A stretch of DNA of 64,000 bases from Coprinellus micaceus. Taxonomy: Eukaryota > Basidiomycota > Agaricomycetes > Agaricales > Psathyrellaceae. The position numbers and the translations under genes are program-made. The DNA lies in the NCBI GenBank assembly GCA_951394405.1, contig OX596339.1, positions 4,030,001-4,094,000 on the forward strand, in the 5' to 3' direction. Shown piece by piece: positions 28,130-38,159 of this stretch (position 1 is the first letter of the stretch; the number at the start of each line of letters is the position of its first letter). The notes under the pieces are model-generated. The model worked only from the letters and a program-made list of their open reading frames with translations, had not been told where the DNA came from and made no database searches.

Positions 28130-28567
28130 TCAAGTACGTGCATGTCCTGCGATCGGACCGCGAAACCTGACCCGCAGCGCTCGTTTCTGTAGATCTTCCG
28201 GGATGTCGTCGTCGTCGTCAGCAGTCCCAATCGTTGTCGACATCGGGAACCCACGTCTTGCGAGCATTCTTTCGACTCTAAATGAGATGCTCGCAAGGTC
28301 AAACCAGCGCCCGCGCTCAATCTCCATCGTCGGATGCCCCGCGATGACAGACGGGCGCCAATGATCCTCGAACCTGTAGCTGTGCATGCGGTGCTCAGGC
28401 TGTTGAGGCTTGATTGTGGACGCATCCAAACGCTTATGGTGCACACGGTACTCCGCTCGACTGTCAGAGGTGTGGTGGAGGTCGTACCACACCAGGATCA
28501 TGGAATATTGGTGCAGTTTGGGATGTATTTTTATGTCGACGATTTTGTCTCGAGGTGCGTGTACCAT
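28130..28567 (-). CDS. Hypothetical protein, 145 residues
   Basis: A single open frame with balanced amino-acid composition, unlike the low-complexity frames around it. It begins MVHAPRDKIVDIKIHPKL, has a central Trp/His/Tyr-rich part, an Asp run (about residues 116-120) and an Arg-rich end. No family is recognised. The 3' end may be an exon boundary: a GTACTT donor-like site follows GGACATGCAC, and an open minus-strand stretch with a GSGIHIGPFMTYLSE segment lies at 27,766-28,059. It could be a gene fragment or chance; neighbours give no help. Confidence 0.3.
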   Translation of the reverse strand: MVHAPRDKIVDIKIHPKLHQYSMILVWYDLHHTSDSRAEYRVHHKRLDASTIKPQQPEHRMHSYRFEDHWRPSVIAGHPTMEIERGRWFDLASISFRVERMLARRGFPMSTTIGTADDDDDIPEDLQKRALRVRFRGPIAGHART

Positions 28568-28599
28568 CAGGATGTCTTATGCTCGGTGCTGCCCGGTTA

Positions 28600-29740
28600 C
28601 TCGACGGTCAATCTTTGTTCTGGTCAGATTAGATGACGACTACGCATTGGTTCTAGCTACTCCCAATTGCGCTTCTGCGATACCATTCAACTGTCACTCC
28701 AGAACCTATGTTTACTTCTCTCTCAGTCCTTCTCCGTGTTCCTTCTCTCGTACTGAGCTTGCTTATTTATCAGCTCTGCTTCGGTTCAGTCAACCTCTAC
28801 TTCTTGTATCATCCTTTCCAGCCCCTTGCATAACCGATAATGTTTCTTTCTTCGTTACGTCCTTTTCCTGTACTTCACTCAATGCCAAATGGTTGATCCA
28901 ATTAGGCGGCGGAAAATCGAAGCGTAGGTGCTGTGTTCACGTGTAGCTAATACAAAATGCAGGAGACAAGAATTGGTAACAGCCACAGACATACGCGAGT
29001 ATATACCTCGATGAGATTCGTAGCGAGAATACGAGCGAATGAAAGCGCGGAGAGGAAGATCATGTGTAGGAGAACCCGTAACATCTGCATCGTGTCATCC
29101 ACGCGCTCAAGATAGGGTGTTATTACCGAGGCGGGCTCTACAACCATCGCTGTACAAACGGTGATCGACGGTGACTTCCCGATGGCAGGGGAAATCAAGA
29201 AATCGAGAGGCGGGACAGCGATGGCGGCGACGGAAATCGTCCTCCTCGAAATGGTACCCAGAGCCAGTGTCCTCACTCATGCTTGTGGAATCCGCGAAAA
29301 TGGCGTGCTAGGGAATGATGGGTGATGGTCGCTGGACAGAGGTCTACAAATGTCAAAGAACGGCTCTACGTATCCCGAGTCGAAACCGGGGTGAAGAGAA
29401 GTGTATGGCGGCGGCAGGCGGCCGTCTGCCAGTTGGGAGAAGAAATCGTTCTAGGGGAGACTCGACGAACGCGCTTCGAAGAACGTCGCTGGAAACTTAC
29501 TCGAAACGACGGTTCCAACTCGGGGGTCGGACACTTCCAGGCCCTCGCACCTCCGTCGTGCGTCCACTCCACGTGCCCGCCGCCGACGCACCGGGAAAGG
29601 GAATTCGCAAAGCAAGCGTTTGTCTATGTCGGCGCCCTGGCTAAGAAGAGCAGAGTCAGGGAGGGAAACGGCGGTGATAACGGCAACGAATCGAACGGGG
29701 ATGAGCCGCGAAAGCGGAGACGGAGTCCGAATCGAAATTG
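28600..29740. other. Intergenic region with weak coding relic
   Basis: The minus-strand stretch 28,947-29,276 resembles the minus strand at about 16,690-16,810 at the protein level (S-I-T-V then M-L-R-V-L-x-H), so it may be a relic of a protein gene. The plus-strand frame 29,322-29,741 ends in a basic RKRRRSPNR stretch but runs into repeat DNA and was not accepted. Confidence 0.3.
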
Positions 29741-29749
29741 AGGGAGGAA

Positions 29750-30900
29750 GCCGAGGTCGTCTAGCGTCGAGGTGTCGATGAACTCGGAGGTCTTGGAATC
29801 GCGCCAGCTGGAACGATGCGTACGACCGAAATTGGATCTTGTTTCGGCTCTCGAACACGAGCTGTCCATCGAGCGTCGACGTTTAGAGGTAGCCTGACGA
29901 CGAGAGGGTGCAATACGGCGGACGCACTCTCAACCCGTCAGAACGCGTACCGAGGAAGCAAGGGACGTTGACAGGAAGATACGCCCAGTCGTATGCGAGT
30001 AAGGTCGAGCGATCAGAGCCGGCGGAGGGGGCAAAAGAGATGGAGAACCGCGGGTGACGCCGCAGCGGCGAGTCGGACGTTGACACCCCAGGATATCGTC
30101 GTTTTGTGGATTAGCACGACAGGCGGATATAGGCACTCTGAGTTCCACAAACGACGTATGAAGGTGAGCATTTCGGTGACAACGGACATGAATCGAACCG
30201 CGTCCAGCCGTGAAAATGGGTGATGACGATTAGACCCTCGAGGAAGACGAGGAGACAGCGTAGGAGCGACAGAAATTGAAGTTGAGAAAGCCTTGGACTC
30301 GCGTCAGCCGATGGTACGACCGAAATCGACCGTAAGATATCACGTTCGAACGTGGGCTATCCTTCGGGCGTCGAAGTACAGATGTATCCTAACGACGAGT
30401 CCAGTCCAACGAGGTCTAACCGCAATGCGGCAAACACATAGGCGTTCCGAGGAAACAAGAGACCCAGAAGACGAACACTCGTTCGCAAAGTGATCGAAAG
30501 GTGAAGAGTTAATGATGCTCGCACTGGCGAGTTCGACCCTGGCTCCCCGGAACTTCCTGGTTCGTGGATGAGGCGATAGGCGGGTATAATCGCGGAACTG
30601 AATAGGAATATATTATGTGTCTATCGGGACTATTGGGGTGAAATCGGCGCGATGACGAACGGGAGTGAGGGATGGGATGTTGGAAGGTGGCGAAGAGGAC
30701 CGGGGAGGAGATAGGGGGGTCGGAGACACTACAGCAAGATATCGGAGTGAACTCGATTCGTAAACGCGTGGAACGGTGTAAACGAGGTGATGACGCAGAG
30801 AAAAGGATGGACCACGTGGAGGTGAAGGTGAAGGAAGGAAAACGGCGGGAGGTGCCGTAGCGAGGGCGAACGTGAAGTGAGAAGGTGGTTTCCTACTCAC
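29750..30900. repeat. Dispersed/tandem repeat, about 500-bp units
   Basis: The segment 29,780-30,170 is repeated with divergence at 30,280-30,540 (GTACGACCGAAATYG; GCGTCGA-GT-AGA-GTA; CGAGGAARCAAGRGAC). Part of the same family occurs at 17,390-17,900. No coding function is seen. Confidence 0.5.
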
Positions 30901-30959
30901 TTACCTTATTCCATCCATATACGGACTCTGTCTGTCACCCAAACGGCGACCGGCCGGAC

Positions 30960-31040
30960 CCTGTCGGAGGGGCTCTCCCTTTAGATAGACGCCATCCCCC
31001 CTTAGATAGACGCCACCCCCCCTATAGACAGACGCCAGGC
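30960..31040 (+). repeat. Short tandem repeat of TAGATAGACGCCA
   Basis: Three nearby copies of TAGATAGACGCC or TATAGACAGACGCC separated by C-runs lie upstream of the ACGCGT-rich stretch. Confidence 0.6.
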
Positions 31041-31216
31041 ATCCGGCGGGTCCGGAGGTCGTCGGCGGGCATTGCCCAAACGCCTAACCACCCCTAATGG
31101 GTCGTGCTCGTCGTCTCTCCCGCCTTTGCTCATCGTCACCGCCCTTGCTCGTCATCGTCATCGTCACCCGCCTTCCGCCCTCCGCTCATTGTTCCCCGCC
31201 AACACGCCCGTCATCA

Positions 31217-31529
31217 ACGCGTCACCGCCACACACCTAACTCGCCATCAACATCGTCGACGCGTCCTCATCGCCGATCCACCCCTTGCTCATCGTCACTC
31301 CCGCCGTCGACGCGTCTTCACCATCAATTCACCCCTGCTCATCGTCGCGCCCCGCCGTCAACGCGTCACCATGGCTGATCGACTTCCGCTCATCATCACC
31401 ACCACACCTCTCGACACGTCGTCGCCCTTCATCATCGCGCCCCGCCCTCGACGCGTCTTCACCACGGCTCTTGACGCGTCCTCGCCATTCATCAATCGTT
31501 GCTCATCGTCACACCCGCCCTCAACGCGT
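31217..31529 (+). repeat. Degenerate minisatellite with seven ACGCGT boxes
   Basis: ACGCGT occurs at 31217, 31259, 31310, 31361, 31451, 31474 and 31524. Four copies share the longer form CCCGCCSTCRACGCGTC, with spacing mostly 42-51 bp or about twice that. ACGCGT is the MCB element bound by MBF in yeasts; whether it acts here is unknown. Translated Ser/Pro/His-rich frames over this stretch are by-products of the repeat. Confidence 0.6.
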
Positions 31530-31639
31530 CTTGCTCAACCTCCACGCATTCCCGCTCGCTCACCACACCCAATCCTGTTCGATTCTCGACCCCGCCCAAC
31601 GTCAAATCCTAGGATACATCTACGCGTGTCGTTTTGTCA

Positions 31640-32410
31640 TTGGGCGATGTCCTGAAAACCCACGTACGTCGACTTTCTGCACGCACTTAGGGGACTACTG
31701 ATCTATTTAGGGCGTCATTCCAACCAGGTACGCTCATTGTCTTGAGCCCGCCCAACCCTAAACGTAGCATACAGCCCTTCTTCACCTCCCTCTCTACCTG
31801 CGACGTGGCAAGCTAGTACAGTAGACAGTCCTTCCCTTGGCTAGTGTAGACACTTCTCCCTTGTGGTCAGCGTGTACTTCTATAGACACAATATTGAATA
31901 CACCTCATTGACGCTTCACCCAATCCGTGCGCTGTGAGATCCTACCCACCCATCCTACACAATCCTCGTTAGGCGGTGTTCCTGAAACCCGCGTACGTCT
32001 CATTTCTGTAAACAGGGTTAGAATGAATCCTATTCTCTCCTCAACGCATGCTCAACACTCAACCCTGCTCGTCACTCACCACATCCCCAGTGACGGCTCG
32101 TGTACATTCACCCTTAGGGGTGAATATCAACCCTGCTTGTCACTCACCACATTTCCAGTGACAACTCGTGTACATTCACTCTTAGGGGTGAATATCAAGC
32201 CCGCCTAGTATCAAATTGTAGTGTACAGCGTCCTACCCATTCACTTTTCATCTGGCCAACTTCTGACGTGGCAAACGTGAGGACAGACCTCGCGTAGCTC
32301 ATACTCCCTTGCATAGCGTAGAGGCTCGACATGTACACTTATAGACAGCCTTGAATACCCCTTGTTGACGCTTCCCTCACTGTTCCGCTGTGAGATTCAA
32401 GCCCGCGCTG
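31640..32410 (+). repeat. Diverged duplications, including a 68-bp tandem pair
   Basis: Segments at 31,790-31,960 and 32,250-32,410 are related (GACGTGGCAA; ACTT-TATAGACA; TTGACGCTTC; GCTGTGAGAT). A tandem pair with a 68-bp period starts at 32,061 and 32,129. Each copy contains TTCAC-CTTAGGGGTGAA, a near-perfect inverted repeat with one mismatch. No gene is seen. Confidence 0.55.
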
Positions 32411-32434
32411 CCGACTACTCATTCGAGGACCGCG

Positions 32435-32450
32435 CCTCTACATGTAGAGG
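32435..32450. repeat. CTACATGTAG palindrome, site 1
   Basis: Perfect palindrome CCTCTACATGTAGAGG upstream of the first F-box gene. No gene is recognised immediately before it, so it may mark the end of a lost gene. Confidence 0.85.
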
Positions 32451-32752
32451 TGAGCTCACCGAAAGGGTTACTTGATCGGCGATTGTCACTGGTGCTCTGG
32501 TGAAAACTATATATCTTTAATACAAATAACACCTCAAGCATCGTCTCTGTAAACTCGCCCAAGAGGGATCCCGTTTGCGAACATTTTCGAGTGGCAGGGT
32601 TGAGGCAGATCGCATGGGGGATATTCCCTCTCACAACTCATCGATGAGACGACCTCAATATTCTCTACCGTGAACGCCGTCATCATGAGACAGCAGTACT
32701 CTCACCTCTACCATTCCGAACCTTCTTCCCCCTCTCGCCTCCTCCCCCCCCA

Positions 32753-32808
32753 AATAAGCGCCCAGGGAACGCCGAGGCCGAGGCACGTGCAGTGACGTCA
32801 CATGCCCC
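32753..32808 (+). promoter_or_regulatory. Shared upstream block of F-box gene 1
   Basis: AATAAGCGCCCA (32753-32764), CACGTG (32784-32789), TGACGTCA (32793-32800) and CATGCCCC (32801-32808) lie 75-130 bp before the start codon. CACGTG is a bHLH E-box core and TGACGTCA a bZIP (CRE/ATF) core. The same order and spacing occurs before gene 2. A T-tract follows at 32,819-32,832. Confidence 0.75.
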
Positions 32809-32882
32809 TAGGTTGAGTTTTTTTTTTTTTTTCATCCTTCGATCTCTCTTGTTTCTTCACCGCTTGGAGTGACACGTTCATC

Positions 32883-34477
32883 ATGCCTCGCTCTCTACGC
32901 CGACCTGGTGTATCGCAGTTCCCTCTCAATCAAGATTTGTGGTCGCAAGTGGGACGGCAGGCGGAACCCAAGGACGCACTCGCGCTTGCATGGGTATGTC
33001 GTCCATCGGGTTCTGGGCTCTGCTCATACCTAAAATTTCCAGACATGCCGGGCTATTCGACAAGTAGTCAACACAAGGTCGATCTGGACGGAGATTCTCC
33101 TGAAGATGTGCTACAAGTACGGGATCATCTACGCTACCTACCCCACAAACGACATGTCACAGAAAGAGATCCAGCAAGCGGCATGCCGACCAGAGATCTG
33201 GGCTCAACTTGTCGAACGTCGACACGGCCGCTACTACCCAACGTTCCAGGGTCGTGTTCCGAGAGAGGGTCAAAGGTGGTCCACGCAAAAGCCCTATTTC
33301 CAACGCTTGACATCGGGGGGACGCTACTTTGTCGAGGCGGTTTCGCCGCAGCAGCAAGATACCAGACTCAAGATCTGGGACCTTGGGATCCCTGGGCGCG
33401 CCGATCGCCAGCCTGGGCCAGTCGTCCTCGCTTCCAGAGTGCTGGAGGATACGAACGGTGCGGTCATGGTCTCGTGTTGTTCGACCCCAGACTTGATCCT
33501 TGTCGCGTCGACGTGGCAACTCTCTAAGCGAAACTACAAGTACGTTTCTCTCTCTCTCTCGCTCTCTCGCCTTTGGACTGACCGTAAGATTAGATGTGTT
33601 ATATTCTCCGTCTCTCCCGAAGAAACCAACCCAGCCTACAATCAAGTCGCCGAGTTGACCTTTCAACCCCGGGAAAGGGTCGTCGGTTGCCTCCTCACCG
33701 ACCGCTACGTGCTCTTCCGTCTCGCCATGCCGCACCTCATTTTGTGGGACTACAACAACCAACATCTTAGAAAGTGGAGGGCGGTCGAGTCGGATGACAC
33801 TTGCCACGTACGTCGTCGTTTCGTCCACCGAAACCTCCCACCCACTCATACTTACTGCGCAGGTCCTCGCGCTCCGCGACGCCGTCATCATGACCTCTTG
33901 TTTGCGAAAGCAGATCATGTTGTGGTCGGTCGACAATATCCTTGAAGATCCACGAGAAGACCACCTCCCTCTCACCACACTTCGTGTCATGAACGCTAGC
34001 CACACTATTCCTTACCCTTGGCCCGAAGCCCCCCAAGACTGCGAACCCTTGCGCCGACCCATGCAGCACAGCCAAGCGCACCGAATGTACAACATGGATT
34101 GGAAGCGGCCTCTTAACCCTACGCTCGCGAATCCTGTTGTCTTCAGCGTTCTCTTCAAGTCTGGTACACGTTCGTTTACCGTCATCGTCAAGAAAGTCGG
34201 GGAGGGCCTCCAGCTCATCGTTGATCCTATCCGTCGGAGCGGCAAGATCATCACTTCCTTCACGGGCACGATCCAACAAGGGCTTAGGGTGGTCGTTATG
34301 CAAAAGCAGGAGCTGGTTGGAGGAGGGCGTGTTATCACAGAGACCTGTTGTCTTCGTGGTTCTATTCATTCAGGTTTGAACTCGTTGTACTTTTGCCCTT
34401 TATCTGGACGCGCGATCTTTGGTAGCATCGAGCCCCATCTTGTGCCTATATACGCTTGTAGCGATGTATTACCCTAG
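32883..34477 (+). CDS. F-box-like protein, tandem array member 1
   Basis: Exons 32883-32993, 33043-33539, 33594-33807 and 33863-34477 give 478 residues. Residues about 13-53 match an F-box (FPLNQDLWSQVG, then CRAIRQVVNTRSIW), the domain that binds Skp1 in SCF ubiquitin ligases. Next come a YGIIYATYP block, ACRPEIW, GGRYFVEA, and WD-like strands (LKIWDLGIPG, LILWDYNN, IMLWSVDNIL) that suggest a beta-rich substrate-binding part. The C-terminus has LNPTLANPV, YFCPLSGRAIF and ends CSDVLP. The exon phases (0, 2, 0) are the same in all complete paralogues. Its nearest relative is member 2. The substrate is unknown. Confidence 0.86.
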
Positions 34478-34484
34478 CTATATA

Positions 34485-34500
34485 CCTCTACATGTAGAAG
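34485..34500. repeat. CTACATGTAG palindrome, site 2
   Basis: CCTCTACATGTAGAAG starts 8 bp after the stop codon of F-box gene 1; one arm position is mismatched. Confidence 0.8.
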
Positions 34501-34539
34501 TCAAATCGCTGAGAATGGTATTCGATCACCCTCCCCCCG

Positions 34540-34595
34540 AATAAGCGCCCAAGCAACGGCGAGGCTCAGGCACGTGCAGTGACGTCACATGCCCC
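34540..34595 (+). promoter_or_regulatory. Shared upstream block of F-box gene 2
   Basis: AATAAGCGCCCA (34540-34551), CACGTG (34571-34576), TGACGTCA (34580-34587) and CATGCCCC (34588-34595), nearly identical to the block of gene 1 and 79 bp (TGACGTCA to ATG) upstream. Confidence 0.75.
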
Positions 34596-34665
34596 TGTTA
34601 ATTTCTTTTTCTGTTCTTTTTACCTCTTTGCGCTGTGTTGCCACGTCTCGCGTTATACATCGACC

Positions 34666-36266
34666 ATGCCCTACTCTGGTCTATCAAATTTGCCTCTGAA
34701 CGAAGACGTGTGGTCGCAGGTGGGATGCCAAGCAGAACCGCAGGATGCGCTTGCACTCGCGAGGGTATGTCATGCATGCTCTCCGTCTTGTTTGGGCTCT
34801 GCTCATCCCCCGGTGCAGACGTGCAAAAGGATTCGACAAGCAGTCAACACCAAGACGATCTGGACGGAGATCCTTTGGAAGATGTGCTACAAGTACGGGA
34901 TCATCTACGCTACCTACCCCACAAACGACATGTCACAGAAAGAGATCGAGCGAGCGGCTTGTCGACCGCACCTCTGGACTCGACTACTCCATAATCGATG
35001 TGGCCGCTACTACCCAACATTCCATAATAACAATCCGAAGGATGGACCCAGGTGGTCCATTCCAAAGGCTCATTTCCAACGAATGACGTCTGGTGGACGC
35101 TACCTTATCGAGGCGGTTTCGCTGCAGCAGAACGAGGAGCAAGAGACTGAAATCAAAATCTGGGACCTCGGCATCCCTGGACGCGCTGATATGCAGCATG
35201 GGCCGACCCTCCTTTGTTCCAGAGTCGTCCAGGATACAGGGAGTGAGGTGGTGATCTCGTGTGGGTCAACACCCGACGCCATCTTGGTCGCATTGGTATG
35301 GAACCTCTTTGGGAGAAACTACCAGTACGTCTCTCTCTCTCTCTCTCTCTCTGTCTTTACGTTTCACTGACGGTAAGAGTAGATCTGTCGTCTTTTCCGT
35401 CTCTCCAGAAGATACCAACCCTACGTTCACTCAAGTCGCTGAGCTGAGCTTTCGACCCCGGCAACCCGTCATCTGCTGCCTCGTCACCGAAACCTATGTT
35501 CTGTTCAGACTCTCCATGCCACACCTCATGACCTGGGACTACAAGAACCGATGTATCACAAAGTGGAGAGCCGTCGAGGCGGATGACACTTGCCATGTAC
35601 GTCGTCGTTTCATCCACCGAAACCTCCCACCCACTCATACTTACTGCGCAGGTCCTCGCCCTCTCCAATGCTGTGGTACTGTCCTCTTGTTTGCGAAAGG
35701 AGATGATGTTGTGGTCGCTCGAAGATATCCTTGAACACGCTCGACCGGAACATCTCCCTCTCACCACGGTCCGGGTCATGAAGGCCAGCCACATCGTTCA
35801 TTATCCGTGGTCTGAAAGCCCGAAAGACTGTGAACCCATACGCCAATCCATCCCGTACCACCACGCACACCTGCTCTACAACGTCCAGTGGAGGAGACCG
35901 CTCAACCCTACGCTCTCGAACCCTGTCGTCCTCAACGTTCTCTTCAAGTCCGGAACACGTTCATATTCGCTCTTCATCCAGGAGGTCGGTGGAGGGCTTC
36001 GGCTTGTCATCGAGCCTGTCCGTCTCAGCGGCAAGATCGTCACGACTTTTAGGGGCTCGTTTCAACAAGGACAATGGGTCGCTGCCATGCACAAGCAGGA
36101 GTTGGTTGGAGGGCGCGTCATCAACGATACCTCTGCCCTTCAGCATTCCCCTCATCCCGGTTTGCAAGTCTTGTACTTTTGCCCTCTATCCGGACGCACG
36201 CTCTTTACAAATGTTGACCGACCCAACGATGTGGCAGAGTATGCCTGTAGCGATGTATTACCGTAA
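34666..36266 (+). CDS. F-box-like protein, tandem array member 2
   Basis: Exons 34666-34764, 34819-35324, 35383-35596 and 35652-36266 give 477 residues. The F-box occupies about residues 8-50 (LPLNEDVWSQVG, TCKRIRQAVNTKTIW), followed by the same KMCYKYGIIYATYP, GGRYLIEA, IKIWDLGIPG, YVLFRLSMPHL, FKSGTRS and YFCPLSGRTLF blocks as member 1. Intron 3 (55 nt) differs from that of member 1 at one base only, and much of exon 2 is identical, which points to recent duplication or gene conversion. Intron 2 contains a CT tract. Probable SCF substrate receptor by domain; substrate unknown. Confidence 0.86.
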
Positions 36267-36269
36267 ACG

Positions 36270-36285
36270 CATCTACATGTAGAAG
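36270..36285. repeat. CTACATGTAG palindrome, site 3
   Basis: CATCTACATGTAGAAG starts 4 bp after the stop codon of F-box gene 2; the centre is intact and the outer pairs are imperfect. Confidence 0.75.
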
Positions 36286-36322
36286 TCAAGTCACCCAGAA
36301 TAGCATTCGATCGCGGTCTGGA

Positions 36323-36368
36323 GAATAAGCGCCCGAGACGGAAGCTGATGACGTGGCATCACATGCCC
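36323..36368 (+). promoter_or_regulatory. Shared upstream block of F-box gene 3, diverged
   Basis: GAATAAGCGCCCG is kept at 36,322-36,334. The middle is changed to TGACGTGGCATCACATGCCC (36,349-36,368): TGACGT and CATGCCC remain, CACGTG is lost. A CT microsatellite at 36,377-36,411 separates it from the start codon. Confidence 0.6.
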
Positions 36369-36374
36369 AGGTTC

Positions 36375-36414
<40 letters not shown>

Positions 36415-36424
36415 CCTTTTCGTC

Positions 36425-37968
36425 ATGCTGAACCCAGACATATGGTCTCAAATCGGTGGCCAATCTGAACCCCTCGATCTTCTCGTCCTCGCTCAGGTGG
36501 GTGGCACGATTGCTGATCGATTATCGGGATCATCCTCCTCATCGATCTCGTTCAGACGTGCAGGAGCATCCGGGGCGTAACCAATACCAAATCCGTCTGG
36601 ACATGCGTCCTCTTCAAAACCTGCAACGACTATGGGGTCATGCCCTCGACGTATCCGACAGGGCAAATGTCGCAGCAGGAAATCGAACGAGCAGCCTGTC
36701 GACCCCATCGCTGGATTCGCATCCTCCGAAAACATCAAGGGCCGTTCTTCCCAACGTTCATCAACCACCCTCCGCTCGCAAGCCTGCAGTGGCACATCCC
36801 TAGGCCATACTTCCAGCGCATCACAGCAGGAGGCCGCTATCTCGTCGAAGCCGTTGGACATCCACGCCAGGACGTCACCCTCAAAGTCTGGGACCTTGGA
36901 GTGCCGGGACGGATTAACCTTTTGACTGCCCTTGTCCTCGTCGCTTCAAAGGTCGTCCAGGGCACCGATGGCACGACCATGGTCTCTTGCTGTTCCACCG
37001 GAGACTCGATATTGGTCGCGTCGACCTGGCGTGTTGCTTCCCGAAAGTATAGGTACGTCTCGACGAACTGAACTGGAGGTCCTCTCGACGCTGAACATTC
37101 ATTATAGATCCATCGTGTTCTCTGTTTCGCCTGGAGAATCCGCCACCTTTACGCAAGTCGCGCAGCTCGATTTCCCCCACAACGAAAACGTCTTTGCCTC
37201 GATCGTCACTGAACGCTATGTGTTATTCAGGATGCCCATGCCCGAGCTCATGGCGTGGGATTACAGGGAAGGCAAGGTGGTGAGATGGAATGCCATCGGC
37301 GCCGATGCCACATGCGAGGTACGTCGTCACCCTTTATTCGCCCCAAAAGCGCTGCTCATATTCCTCAGCTTGTTGTTCTCTCCAACGCTGTCGTCCTCAC
37401 ATGCTGCTCGGCCAAGCAGTTTATGCTCTGGTCCATCGATCCGATCCTCGAGCGCGCACAACCTGCCCACCTGCCTATCAATACCGCATTCCGAATTCGT
37501 CCGCACCACGTCGTCGCATATCCCTGGCCCGAGGGCCCTGAACATTGTCTCCCCATGCCGTACCCTAACCCTCATCACCAGAGCAACGAACTCTACCGTT
37601 TCCAGTGGAACAAGCCGCTGAATCCTACACCCGCCAACCCCGTTGTCCTCGACATATTGTTCAAGTCTGGCACCCGCTCCTACCGGCTTCTCACCAAGAA
37701 CAACATCGGCTCCCACCTTCAGCTCGAGGTGACACCGGTTCGGCTACGGGGTGAGGTTCTCAATTTCCACAACGGCCTACAGAACCTGGCTATGCGGAGG
37801 CAGACGTTGGTTGATTCGCTGGGCATGGACGTGTATTTCCCTCTCGCGCTTGCTTTTCATCACAATTTGGAGGCTACCTATTTCTGTCATCTTTCTGGTC
37901 GTACCTTCTTTAGTAACACTGACCCCGAAACCCCCACCGCTTATGCCTGCCTCGATGTTTTGCCTTGA
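36425..37968 (+). CDS. F-box-like protein, tandem array member 3
   Basis: Exons 36425-36496, 36556-37052, 37108-37318 and 37369-37968 give 459 residues. The first exon is short: the protein starts MLNPDIWSQIG, directly at the F-box, without the 10-12 residue leader of members 1 and 4. An upstream in-frame ATG would add a run of Leu-Ser encoded by a CT microsatellite and was not preferred. The remaining blocks are conserved (CRPHRW, GGRYLVEA, LKVWDLGVPG, IVFSVSP, MPELMAWDY, FMLWSIDPIL, FCHLSGRTFF, CLDVLP). Exon phases match the family. Likely SCF adaptor by domain; substrate unknown. Confidence 0.84.
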
Positions 37969-38039
37969 ATTCCCCATGTACTTCTTGTAGGAACAATGCT
38001 CAATGCTTAGTAGTATCGCACCTGGCGAGTGGACTCGAA

Positions 38040-38087
38040 TTAGGCGCCCAACGGCCTGAGGCACGTGAACTGACGTCACAGCCCCTA
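38040..38087 (+). promoter_or_regulatory. Shared upstream block of F-box gene 4
   Basis: TTAGGCGCCCA (38,039-38,050), CACGTG (38,062-38,067) and TGACGTCA (38,071-38,078), followed by CAGCCCC, 82 bp before the ATG. Order and spacing agree with genes 1 and 2. Confidence 0.72.
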
Positions 38088-38159
38088 TCCTCTGGACTTT
38101 CCAATCCTCCATGCCGTGATCCACTAACCACGTCCTCCGTCGTCTTTGTCGTCGTCGAC

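Noticed and set aside
29322..29741. 139-codon plus-strand frame ending in a basic stretch
   Set aside because: It runs into the dispersed repeat at 29,750 and shows no family resemblance; it could be real but cannot be supported.
31104..31701. Ser/Pro/His-rich frames of 138-183 codons
   Set aside because: They translate the ACGCGT minisatellite in several frames at once.
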